Assembly: GCA_964499015.1 (NCBI GenBank)
Contig: CAZCJA010000007.1
Coordinates: 1-46,198, forward strand
Direction of reading: 5' to 3'
DNA length: 46,198 nucleotides
From: CAZCJA01 sp964499015
Lineage (GTDB): Bacteria; Elusimicrobiota; Elusimicrobia; F11
The position numbers were made by a program, and so were the translations under genes. Positions 22,719 through 29,690 of the stretch are shown piece after piece. How positions within the stretch are numbered: position 1 is the stretch's first letter; each line of letters opens with the position of its first letter. Under the pieces are notes generated by a model that did not search any database, was not told where the DNA came from, and saw nothing but the letters and a program-made list of their open reading frames with translations.

Positions 22719-23967
22719 ACTTAAAAAACTCTCATCGGCGGCCTGCGCGCTGTTGGGCATCGTCCCGCAGGCAAATGCCTCTGACGCATCGACGGAGAAA
22801 AGCTGGACGCTGGACAACTCCATCCTTTATTACAGCGAAGCCGACAAACGCGTTCAGGCCATCGAACCGGTCCTGGAATTGCGCAAGAAATTCGCCAACG
22901 AACGGGAAGCCATCCTTAAGTTCACGCTCGATGTGCTGACCGGCGCGACCCCGAACGGGGCCACGCCTTCGAACGTGCCGCAAACGTTCACGCGTCCGTC
23001 CGGGGCGGGGACGTATGTTATCGATGCGGGGGAAACGCCGCTGGATGACACGTTCCATGACACGCGCATAGCCGTTAACGGCAGTTGGAAACGCCCGCTC
23101 GGCCGCTTATCAAACCTGACGCTGGGAGCCAACTTCTCCAAAGAGTTCGATTTCACGTCCATGGGCGGCAGCGTGCAAGTGACCCGGGATTATAATCAGA
23201 AAAACACGACGCTCTTGTTTGGATTATCCGGGGAAGTCGATTCGATCGACCCGGTGGGCGGAAAGCCCATTCCATTCGGGGTGATGTTACCCGCCGGCCA
23301 GACGCAGCCGCGTTCCGGCAGCGGAGATAATAAGACGGTAATCGATGCCATGCTTGGCGTGACGCAGGTGGTCAACCGGCGCACTCTGATGCAGGTGAAT
23401 TACTCGCTCTCCAGCGCCAGCGGCTACTTGAACGATCCGTACAAAATGCTCAGCCGGATCAATCCGACGACGGGCGCCACCATCGATTATCTGTTCGAGA
23501 ATCGCCCCGACAGCCGCACCAAACACGCGCTGTACTGGTTGACGCGCTACCACTTGAACCGCGACGTGGTGAGCGTTTCCTATCGGTACTTCTTCGACGA
23601 TTGGGGCATCACCTCGCACACCATCGACGCCAATTACAACTGGCGCTTCGCTAAAAACCATTATCTTGAGCCGCGCCTGCGGTTCTATAGCCAGACGGAA
23701 GCGGATTTCTTCCGCATTCACTTGCTAAATGGGGACCCTCTTCCCCGTGAAGCCAGTGCCGACTACCGCTTGGCCAAATTTAACGGCCTGACGTACGGGC
23801 TCAAATGGGGCTGGGACCTGCCCAAAGGCCGCGCATTCATTATGCGGCTCGAGTATTACAACGCGATCGGCGACGGCAGTCCGTCGGAAGCGGTGGGCAT
23901 CCAACGCGGATTGGACCTGTATCCGGATCTCAAGGCGCTTATCGCCCAGGTGCAGTACCGGTTCTAA
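22705..23967 (+). CDS. DUF3570 outer-membrane beta-barrel protein
   Basis: A 420-residue protein recognised as DUF3570: signal region about residues 1-26, ending near PQANA, then alternating beta-strands to a C-terminal aromatic (VQYRF), as in outer-membrane barrels. Conserved family features include HDTRIAVNGSWKRP, the repeated strand pattern YRYFFDDWGITSHTID and LEPRLRFYSQTEADFF, here given as short elements. The GTG start is chosen because a GGAGG lies eight bases upstream and a signal-like segment follows; an in-frame ATG at 22663 would lie in the lipoprotein gene and lacks a signal peptide. It sits between the DUF4266 lipoprotein and ApbE, so it may provide the outer-membrane part of a surface redox or export complex. 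The function is unknown. Confidence 0.83.
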   Translation: MDVTKLKKLSSAACALLGIVPQANASDASTEKSWTLDNSILYYSEADKRVQAIEPVLELRKKFANEREAILKFTLDVLTGATPNGATPSNVPQTFTRPSGAGTYVIDAGETPLDDTFHDTRIAVNGSWKRPLGRLSNLTLGANFSKEFDFTSMGGSVQVTRDYNQKNTTLLFGLSGEVDSIDPVGGKPIPFGVMLPAGQTQPRSGSGDNKTVIDAMLGVTQVVNRRTLMQVNYSLSSASGYLNDPYKMLSRINPTTGATIDYLFENRPDSRTKHALYWLTRYHLNRDVVSVSYRYFFDDWGITSHTIDANYNWRFAKNHYLEPRLRFYSQTEADFFRIHLLNGDPLPREASADYRLAKFNGLTYGLKWGWDLPKGRAFIMRLEYYNAIGDGSPSEAVGIQRGLDLYPDLKALIAQVQYRF

Positions 23968-23969
23968 TT

Positions 23970-24860
23970 ATGACGACGAACGTGCACATCATCCCCGGCA
24001 CGCAGCGGCCCTTTCAGCCGGCGCTGACGCGTTTGGAAAAGCGCGACGGCTACGTGGCCGGCTTTTTCCAGGCGATGGGAACGCCGTGCGAGGTGCTGAT
24101 GGACACGGACGACGTTTCATTGGCGTCGGCCTTGCTCAACATCGCGGCCACGGAAGCGTGGCGCATCGAGCGCAAGTTCAGCCGCTATGTGGACGGCAAC
24201 GTCGTTCATCAGATTAATAACAGCGGCGGTGTGTGGGTGACGGTGGACGACGAAACCGCCCGGCTTTTGGATTACGCCGACGAGTGCCACCGTTTAAGCG
24301 ACGGGCTGTTCGATATCACGTCCGGCGTTCTGCGCAAAGCGTGGAAATTCGACGGAAGCGCGAACGTTCCCAAAGCGGACGATGTGAACAAGTTATTGCC
24401 GCTGGTGGGATGGGGCAAGGTGTCGTGGGAGAAACCGCGCATCCGACTCTTTCCGGGGATGGAAATTGATTTGGGCGGCATCGGCAAGGAATACGCGGTG
24501 GACCGGGCGCTTCATTTGATGCGGGTCCCGACCGAAATCGGCATTTTGGTTAATTTCGGCGGCGATATCGCCGTGGGCGGACGCCGCCGCAATGACGTGG
24601 CTTGGCTCGTGGGCGTTGAAGACACGGAGCAGCCCAACAAACCGGTGAAGACCATTGAGATGCGCCATGGCGCGGTGGCCACCAGCGGGGACTCAAAAAA
24701 ATTCGTTCTGATTAACGGCAAGCGGTGCGGGCATATTCTCGACCCGCGCACCGGCTGGCCTGTCGAAGGGGCGCCGGCGTCGGTGACGGCGTTCGGAGAG
24801 ACGTGCTCTCAGGCGGGCTTTTTATCGACACTGGGAATATTAAACGGAGGAAAAGTATGA
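23970..24860 (+). CDS. apbE: ApbE-like FAD:protein FMN transferase, without signal peptide and with short C-terminus
   Basis: ApbE transfers FMN from FAD to a Thr or Ser of target proteins, with magnesium. The 296-residue protein has the family motifs: MGTPCEVLM (about 37-45), the segment around EIDLGGIGKEYAVDRAL, ILVNFGGDIAVGG, VATSGDSKKF and GHILDPRTGWPVE. ApbE is normally periplasmic, but no Sec signal or lipobox is visible from the chosen ATG, and the in-frame upstream extension is not signal-like. Folding in the cytoplasm, or another export route, is possible. The protein ends just after TCSQAGFLSTLGILNGGKV, about 20-25 residues short of many homologues, with the GGAGG for tlpA inside its last codons. 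It overlaps tlpA by four bases. No FMN-binding-domain target lies nearby. Confidence 0.88.
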   Translation: MTTNVHIIPGTQRPFQPALTRLEKRDGYVAGFFQAMGTPCEVLMDTDDVSLASALLNIAATEAWRIERKFSRYVDGNVVHQINNSGGVWVTVDDETARLLDYADECHRLSDGLFDITSGVLRKAWKFDGSANVPKADDVNKLLPLVGWGKVSWEKPRIRLFPGMEIDLGGIGKEYAVDRALHLMRVPTEIGILVNFGGDIAVGGRRRNDVAWLVGVEDTEQPNKPVKTIEMRHGAVATSGDSKKFVLINGKRCGHILDPRTGWPVEGAPASVTAFGETCSQAGFLSTLGILNGGKV

Positions 24861-25387
24861 AGAGGTTTTTATTGTTAATCGGTTTTGTTTTTTTATCGGG
24901 AGCGCCGGTTCGCGCGGCTTTCATCAACGATAGCGCGCCGGCTTTCACGCTTAAGGACTTAAGCGGAGAAGACCGCTCGCTTAAGGACTTTGCGGGACAG
25001 GTGGTGTTCATTAATTTCTGGGCCAGTTGGTGCCCGCCCTGCAAAAAGGAATTTCCCGAAATCAACGAATTGGCCAACGAATACAAGGACCATAATGTCC
25101 GTGTTCTGGCTATTATTTTGGACAAAAGCCTCGAGCGGGTGGCGGGGTTTTTGGAAAAAATGAATGTTGACCCCGGCGCGGTGATTATTCTGCAGGACCC
25201 GTCCGCCAAAGTGGTCGCCAATTATGTGGCTCGTTCGATGCCCACGTCGTTTGTCGTCGATCATAAGGGCATCATCCGTTTTGTCCATTTTGGCTACGAC
25301 GACAAGGATCCGGCCAAGTGGCGTGCCGAAATCGATGCGTTATTGCCCGAAATACCGAACAACGTAAAAAAAACAGGGGGTAAATAG
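24857..25387 (+). CDS. TlpA/ResA-like periplasmic thioredoxin
   Basis: A 176-residue exported thioredoxin-fold protein that probably reduces disulfides in periplasmic client proteins. A signal peptide (1 to about 20, ending PVRA) precedes the domain. The redox centre is WASWCPPCKKEF with C59 and C62, and the cis-proline loop is seen in SMPTSFVVD. These are the marks of the TlpA/ResA/CcmG group used in cytochrome c maturation and other reductive tasks. The ATG has GGAGG nine bases upstream and overlaps the apbE stop by four bases. The next gene, two bases downstream, encodes CcdA, the membrane electron donor for such thioredoxins, which supports the assignment strongly. Confidence 0.93.
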   Translation: MKRFLLLIGFVFLSGAPVRAAFINDSAPAFTLKDLSGEDRSLKDFAGQVVFINFWASWCPPCKKEFPEINELANEYKDHNVRVLAIILDKSLERVAGFLEKMNVDPGAVIILQDPSAKVVANYVARSMPTSFVVDHKGIIRFVHFGYDDKDPAKWRAEIDALLPEIPNNVKKTGGK

Positions 25388-25389
25388 TC

Positions 25390-26112
25390 ATGGCAGATAC
25401 AAGTCTCTGGGTGGCGTTTACCGCCGGATTGCTTTCATTTTTGTCGCCTTGCGTGCTTCCGCTTATTCCATCTTATGTGGGGTTTATCACCGGGATGTCC
25501 TTCACGGATTTGACCGGCGATCAAGACCGCGACCGTATCTTGAAAATATCGATCATAAACTCTCTTTTATTCATCTTGGGGTTTACGATTGTCTTTGTCC
25601 TTCTCGGCGCGACCGCCACGGCCATCGGCACGTCCCTAAACCGTTATCAAAACATCATTCGCTGGGTGGGCGGCGTGCTGGTGATCATTCTAGGCGTTCA
25701 CTTCACGGGCTTGATCAATATTAAATTCCTGCAGATCGAGAAGCGGATGCACTTGCAAAGCCGCCCGATCGGTTATTTGGGCGCCGTGCTTATTGGGATG
25801 GCGTTTGCCGCCGGTTGGACGCCGTGCATCGGCCCGATCCTGGGATCGATTCTAATGGTGGCCGCCACGCAGACGGAAATCATGAAAGGGATGCTGCTTC
25901 TGGGGGTTTATTCGCTGGGCTTCGGGATTCCGTTCTTGCTGTCGGCGATCGCCCTCAACAAATTCTTAACGACGTATAAGAAGTTGAGCCGTCACATCCC
26001 CAAAATTATTGTCGCCAGCGGAGTTATTCTGATCATTATCGGCGTGTTGATCATCACCAACAACCTCAGCATGCTGGGTCTTTGGCTGACGGACGTGTTT
26101 TCAGCGTCTTAA
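25390..26112 (+). CDS. ccdA: CcdA-type transmembrane thiol-disulfide electron carrier
   Basis: A 240-residue inner-membrane protein with six predicted helices that carries reducing power from cytoplasmic thioredoxin to periplasmic thioredoxins. The two essential cysteines are C21 in LSPCVLPLIPSY and C146 in GWTPCIGPILGS, exactly at the CcdA/DsbD-beta positions. It directly follows the TlpA-like gene, its likely partner. It may serve heme attachment to NrfHA encoded 20 kb away as well as the DUF4266/ApbE cluster, which is inference. The 3' end overlaps the convergent DUF4405 gene by 47 bases, the longest convergent overlap in the window. Confidence 0.95.
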   Translation: MADTSLWVAFTAGLLSFLSPCVLPLIPSYVGFITGMSFTDLTGDQDRDRILKISIINSLLFILGFTIVFVLLGATATAIGTSLNRYQNIIRWVGGVLVIILGVHFTGLINIKFLQIEKRMHLQSRPIGYLGAVLIGMAFAAGWTPCIGPILGSILMVAATQTEIMKGMLLLGVYSLGFGIPFLLSAIALNKFLTTYKKLSRHIPKIIVASGVILIIIGVLIITNNLSMLGLWLTDVFSAS

Positions 26113-26353
26113 GCGCGCAGAGTATCCATTTCCAATGGACAACAAGGTGGATAAACACCACCGCCAGGAAAAACGCGGCGGCATAAAAATGGATGTCGCC
26201 CCACTCATGGCGCGACAGTCCCAGTAAGGTTAGTCCCTGGCGTCCGCTGCCGGGAGGCAGGATAAACCGCAAGATGATTCCGGTGGCACCCATGGAAAGA
26301 AATGCCGCCAACGCCACGGTATCGATCAATAAGTACATCTTTAAACGATTCAT
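26066..26353 (-). CDS. Small DUF4405 membrane protein, b561-like
   Basis: A 95-residue protein with two membrane helices (about 7-32 and 54-78). The conserved region LGLSRHEWGDIHFYAAAFFL, then IHLVVHWKWI, contains H49, H55, H69 and H73. Paired histidines in helices of DUF4405 and cytochrome b561-like proteins suggest heme b binding and a link to the quinone pool, though heme has not been shown. It is the last gene of the CBS-to-DUF4405 operon, 22 bp after the START-like gene, and its 3' end overlaps ccdA by 47 bases. In E. coli a b561-type gene (yceJ) sits beside yceI; a YceI homologue is in this same operon, which supports a functional link. Confidence 0.8.
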   Translation of the reverse strand: MNRLKMYLLIDTVALAAFLSMGATGIILRFILPPGSGRQGLTLLGLSRHEWGDIHFYAAAFFLAVVFIHLVVHWKWILCALKTLKTRPSAKDPAC

Positions 26354-26375
26354 AACCCGCCCCTATCCGGAAAAG

Positions 26376-26957
26376 TCAAATTTTGTTTTGTGCGATCATT
26401 TCGTCGCGCAATTCCATCAGCAGCAAGGCCACGCTGCGTTTGAATGCGCCGGTGGCGATAAAGCCGGGCGCAAAAAAAGCCGGCGCGGCGCGGAGTTTGT
26501 ATAGAACTTGAATGCCTTCATCGGCATTCAGGATTTCCCACGATCCTTCGTACGATTTAAACGATTTTCCCGAGACGTCACGAAAAGCTATTTTCCGCTC
26601 GATAATTTCTTCCACTTCCAGGAACAGATGAATCGTTTTATGAAAAGGGCCGGCCTTGCCCGACATCATTTGTTCGACATACCATTGGCCGTTGTCATAG
26701 CGAATCTTCCGGCTTAGGTTGACGCTGGAAACGTACGCGCCGAGCCGGTCGTAATCGCTGAGAATTTTCCACGCGGCGCGGCTGGAAATGTCGATGGCGA
26801 ACCAGCCGAAAACGACGTGCGAGCCGTTGGGCCCTTTTTCAATCGACACATGCACCTCATGGCGGGCCAGCTCCGCGCAGGGGGAATATCGCGGAGCGAG
26901 CCCGGCCACGAGGGCCAGTGCCGTGAAGCCGATGATGTGTTTATTCGCTCTTGCCAC
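26376..26957 (-). CDS. Exported SRPBCC/START-like (cyclase/dehydrase-type) protein
   Basis: A 193-residue protein with a signal peptide-like N-terminus (hydrophobic GFTALALVAGLA near residues 9-20) and an SRPBCC helix-grip fold: FAIDISSRAAWKILSDYDRLGAYVSSV is the usual start, shown here by its key elements AAW-x-ILSDYDRL, and GAFKRSVALLLMELR is the C-terminal helix. Members bind hydrophobic ligands such as lipids, sterols or polyketides; the ligand here is unknown. The GTG at 26957 is chosen because it leads into the signal peptide and overlaps the porin stop by 17 bases. A longer ATG frame from 27026 lies inside the porin gene. It belongs to the operon running from the CBS gene to DUF4405. 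Confidence 0.72.
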   Translation of the reverse strand: MARANKHIIGFTALALVAGLAPRYSPCAELARHEVHVSIEKGPNGSHVVFGWFAIDISSRAAWKILSDYDRLGAYVSSVNLSRKIRYDNGQWYVEQMMSGKAGPFHKTIHLFLEVEEIIERKIAFRDVSGKSFKSYEGSWEILNADEGIQVLYKLRAAPAFFAPGFIATGAFKRSVALLLMELRDEMIAQNKI

Positions 26958-28185
26958 CGAACGCCGTTGCGCCGAACTTAACGCCGAATTCCGTGATGAA
27001 GCCGCGGAAACGCGGGTCTTGCGCATTGATGTAGGTCGGGTTGGTGCCTTTGAAGTCTTGATAGCGTTGATCGACGTATTCCGCCTTAATCAGCATGCCG
27101 TCGGCGATTTTAAAGCCGCCGCCGACTTGGAAGCGTCCCACGCGGCCGTCTTGATTAACGCCGCGAATGATCGAGGACCGCGCCGCGCTGAAGCGTGTGG
27201 CGGCGAAGAAGTTCTTGGTCACGTCCACTTTCATTTCGGCGCCCCAGTAGGTCCAGTTTTCACGCGGGATACCGGCGGTAAGCGGCCCATTGGTGTCTTT
27301 GTCTTGATACCAGCCCCACAGGCCGCTCAGCGAGAGCTTGGAGATGTTCACGCCCGCGTCAAACTGGTAGGCGGTCACGTTCGTGCCGCGGCCCATGAAC
27401 ACTTGGCCCGCGTCCGGATCGCTGTCGATGGAATTCGGCCCGATCACGCCCGCGTAACGGCTGCCGCTGCGCAGAGCCGAAAACAGCTCTGTCGTCGCGT
27501 TGCTTGAATGCTGCACACGGTAGACCGACCCAGCCAGGAAAAACCGCTTGTTCGCCGGCTCGATCAGGATTTTTCCGTGTTTCGAATAGCCGCGTCCCTC
27601 CGTAAACCGTTCCGTGGTCACGCCATTGCCGACGCCGCCGACCAAATGCAGCCAGCCGAAGTCGCCCAATAGTTCCACGCCGCCTTCAACCGTGTTCGGG
27701 TCGACCACGTAGTTGCCGATGAGTGGATTGCGGTAAATGTCCGCATTATCCGACCGGTTCAAATGCTGATGGCCGAAGTCGAGTTCGAAATGGCCGCCTT
27801 TGATCCGGAAGTATTTAAAGAATGTGTCATTGAGGTGAATCTTATCGACGCTGTCCGGCAGGCGGGACACCATCAAGTAGCCCTCGCGGGCGTAGAGCGT
27901 GCCCAAGTGCCGGCGGCTCGATAGATAGAAGTCAGCATACACATCGATGCCCGGCTGCACTTCGGTCGCCAATTCGAGGTTGGCCAACGCCGCGTGGAAG
28001 CCGGACTCCACATTCTGCAAGCTTCCGTTTTGGTTTTTTTGCTGCAGTGACTGCCACGCGCCAACCGTCAGCACGCGGATTTTTACCGGCGGCAGATTAA
28101 TGTCGTAGTCATCTTTTGCCGCTTTCGCCGAACTTCCTATGAGAAGTACGGCTGCGATTAACATCCATGCTCGTAGTTTAGGCAT
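26941..28185 (-). CDS. Outer-membrane beta-barrel porin of unassigned family
   Basis: A 414-residue exported protein with a signal peptide (1 to about 22, ending SSAKA) and a long series of amphipathic strands. Features such as YLSSRRHLGTLYAREGY, GHFELDFGHQHLNRSDNADI and GAEMKVDVTKNFFAATRFS are typical of porin-like or carbohydrate-selective barrels, but I do not recognise a specific family. The C-terminus ends in GGKSE and not in an aromatic residue; FGVKFGATAF just before it may be the last strand. It lies ten bases after the YceI gene and overlaps the START-like gene by 17 bases, so it is part of one operon. The substrate is unknown. Confidence 0.68.
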   Translation of the reverse strand: MPKLRAWMLIAAVLLIGSSAKAAKDDYDINLPPVKIRVLTVGAWQSLQQKNQNGSLQNVESGFHAALANLELATEVQPGIDVYADFYLSSRRHLGTLYAREGYLMVSRLPDSVDKIHLNDTFFKYFRIKGGHFELDFGHQHLNRSDNADIYRNPLIGNYVVDPNTVEGGVELLGDFGWLHLVGGVGNGVTTERFTEGRGYSKHGKILIEPANKRFFLAGSVYRVQHSSNATTELFSALRSGSRYAGVIGPNSIDSDPDAGQVFMGRGTNVTAYQFDAGVNISKLSLSGLWGWYQDKDTNGPLTAGIPRENWTYWGAEMKVDVTKNFFAATRFSAARSSIIRGVNQDGRVGRFQVGGGFKIADGMLIKAEYVDQRYQDFKGTNPTYINAQDPRFRGFITEFGVKFGATAFGGKSE

Positions 28186-28195
28186 AACGCCCCCT

Positions 28196-28792
28196 TTATT
28201 TATTTTTAGTTAGACGTAAATCGAATTTAACCGTCACGTTGTTCTTGGCTTTGATCATCAGGACCGACGGCGGTTTTATCCCGTAATCGGTCATCAAAAG
28301 CTCTTTGGCGCCCACAATGCGCACCGTTTCACCGGAAAAAACGACCGCGGCAAGATCGACATCTTGCGTCACGCCGGCAATCGACAGCTTTCCTTTGGCC
28401 GCGATGGGAAAGGATTCGGCCGACGTCGACGGCTGGACATCGTATCCGGATAGCACGAACGAAATGTCCGGGTTAGCTTCCGCTTTCAGGGCTTTGTGCA
28501 TGTTTTTGTCCAAACCCGCTTTTTCCGATTTGAGGTTTTTGACGCCGACATTGGCGATAAGCGCCGTCATCTTGCCGGCGCGGATGGCGTCATATAGGAC
28601 GCCATCCGAGGGCTCGATTGTCATGTCGATGCGCAGATCTTCGGCCTCGGCCGAATAGGCATGGAGGGTGGAATCGCCGGAAAGAACAAGCCAGCTCTCT
28701 GGCTCGAGATAGATGAGCCCGGAGGCAAGGCGGACTGTTCCCGCCGCCAAAAGCAGAAAAACCGCCATATTCAGCATTAGCCTTTTTTTCAT
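28196..28792 (-). CDS. YceI-family periplasmic lipid-binding protein
   Basis: A 198-residue exported protein of the YceI family, whose solved members are lipocalin-like barrels that bind isoprenoid chains. The signal peptide covers about residues 1-25. Family features include SGDSTLHAYSAEAEDL near the start, the central segment with PDISFVLSGYDV, GKLSIAGVTQDVDLAAVV and the terminal VTVKFDLRLTK. The ATG at 28792 is preferred to 28819 because AAGGGGAT lies just before it and a normal signal peptide follows. It sits between an unknown small protein and a porin in the operon that also encodes a b561-like DUF4405 protein, which recalls the yceJ-yceI pair of E. coli. The ligand here is unknown. Confidence 0.88.
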   Translation of the reverse strand: MKKRLMLNMAVFLLLAAGTVRLASGLIYLEPESWLVLSGDSTLHAYSAEAEDLRIDMTIEPSDGVLYDAIRAGKMTALIANVGVKNLKSEKAGLDKNMHKALKAEANPDISFVLSGYDVQPSTSAESFPIAAKGKLSIAGVTQDVDLAAVVFSGETVRIVGAKELLMTDYGIKPPSVLMIKAKNNVTVKFDLRLTKNK

Positions 28793-28811
28793 GATTATCC
28801 CCTTAAACATA

Positions 28812-29129
28812 TTATTCATATCTTATATGAGTTAGAGCCTTATAGGCGGCGGATTCAATACAAGGCGTCATCTTCTCGATGGCGTCGGCCTCAATATCCA
28901 TTGAAAACAGCAGAGGAATGATCGAGATCTGCAGTTCTTTGGCCAAGATGGATTTCTGCGCATCGGTCATGAGGCGCACGTCCGTCACCGGCTCCAGCAT
29001 TTTGCGGACTTTGAAGGTGATAGGCGGGACCAGCATGAGCGGCGGCTCCGGAAAAATAGACGCGATGTCGCTGTAAATCGCCCCGGCCACGCGCCCGACG
29101 AGCTGGTCGAATTCCATGTTGGCGTTCAT
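28812..29129 (-). CDS. Hypothetical protein in the CBS-YceI operon
   Basis: A 105-residue soluble protein that I do not recognise. It has no signal peptide and no transmembrane helix. The N-terminal half is hydrophobic and proline-rich (IFPEPPLMLVPPITF, about residues 25-39), and the C-terminal half appears helical. One Cys is present near residue 90. The ATG overlaps the stop of the CBS gene by four bases, which implies translational coupling and perhaps a physical partnership with the CBS protein. It is 19 bp before the YceI gene. The coding status is supported by position, overlap and codon use, not by homology. Confidence 0.65.
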   Translation of the reverse strand: MNANMEFDQLVGRVAGAIYSDIASIFPEPPLMLVPPITFKVRKMLEPVTDVRLMTDAQKSILAKELQISIIPLLFSMDIEADAIEKMTPCIESAAYKALTHIRYE

Positions 29130-29590
29130 GGCCGTCCCTCGGCCGCCAAGTGGCGGAGAATGTCAAAACTACTGACGATGCCCAACAAGGGCGCGCTGGC
29201 GTTTTCCTGGACGAATAGGTGATGGATGCCGTAGCGCACCATGCGCCGGGCTATAACACGGAGAGGCGTTGTCGGCTTGATGGTGAAAATGATCGGCGTC
29301 ATCCAATTTTCGACGTCGGAGGCTTTTATTTTCGAGCGGGGCGCCGTTATGGTTCCGTCGTTGTAGCGCGGTATGGCCACTTTCTTGAAGGCGTCGCCCT
29401 GTTCTTTCTCCTCTTGATAGAGAAGCAGATCCGTTTTTGTGATGACGCCGATGGGCTTGTCCGCTTTATTCAAAACCGCGGCGGCGCCGATGTTTTTTTC
29501 GTTAAACAATCGTGCCACCGTCAAAAGAGAGTCCGAGATGCACACCGCTTCAACCGGTTTGGACATGATGTCGCGAGCCGTAACATTCAT
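29126..29590 (-). CDS. CBS-domain pair protein
   Basis: A 154-residue cytoplasmic protein made of two CBS motifs (about residues 3-62 and 88-150) forming one Bateman module that would bind an adenine nucleotide or related ligand. Characteristic segments are DIMSKPVEAVCISDSLLTVARL, of which the start is DIMSKP, GVITKTDLLLY, VENWMTPIIFTIKPTTPL and LGIVSSFDILRHL. There is no fused effector domain, so it probably acts on a partner, possibly the overlapping small unknown protein. It is the first gene of a six-gene operon. An FNR-spaced palindrome lies 34-49 bp before its ATG, and a Crp/Fnr regulator gene lies just upstream, so control by low oxygen, NO or a similar signal is likely. Confidence 0.88.
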   Translation of the reverse strand: MNVTARDIMSKPVEAVCISDSLLTVARLFNEKNIGAAAVLNKADKPIGVITKTDLLLYQEEKEQGDAFKKVAIPRYNDGTITAPRSKIKASDVENWMTPIIFTIKPTTPLRVIARRMVRYGIHHLFVQENASAPLLGIVSSFDILRHLAAEGRP

Positions 29591-29623
29591 GACTCTTATT
29601 TACCGGTTTTCGGAAGAAGGCAG

Positions 29624-29639
29624 TATGACATGCGTCATA
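29624..29639. promoter_or_regulatory. FNR/DNR-spaced palindrome TATGAC-N4-GTCATA
   Basis: Arms TATGAC (29624-29629) and GTCATA (29634-29639) are exact reverse complements separated by four bases. Reduced to five-base half-sites it is ATGAC-N4-GTCAT, the same geometry as the FNR/DNR consensus TTGAT-N4-ATCAA and sharing the TGA core. It lies 34-49 bp upstream of the CBS gene and 52-67 bp downstream of the Crp/Fnr gene end, so it is the likely site through which that regulator controls the operon. Confidence 0.6.
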
Positions 29640-29690
29640 AAGCGCGCGCTATTTTCTCACGCGCGTTACAGGGGGGGTAATGCCTGGCGG

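Noticed and set aside
23805..23969. Upstream in-frame start for ApbE that might supply an export signal
   Set aside because: The 55 extra residues are Arg/Gly-rich, not hydrophobic, and lie entirely inside the DUF3570 coding region.
29643..29665. CGCGCG-N11-CGCGCG hairpin after the Crp/Fnr gene as a terminator
   Set aside because: The stem is only six pairs of simple alternating sequence and no T-run follows on the minus strand, so an intrinsic terminator is not supported.
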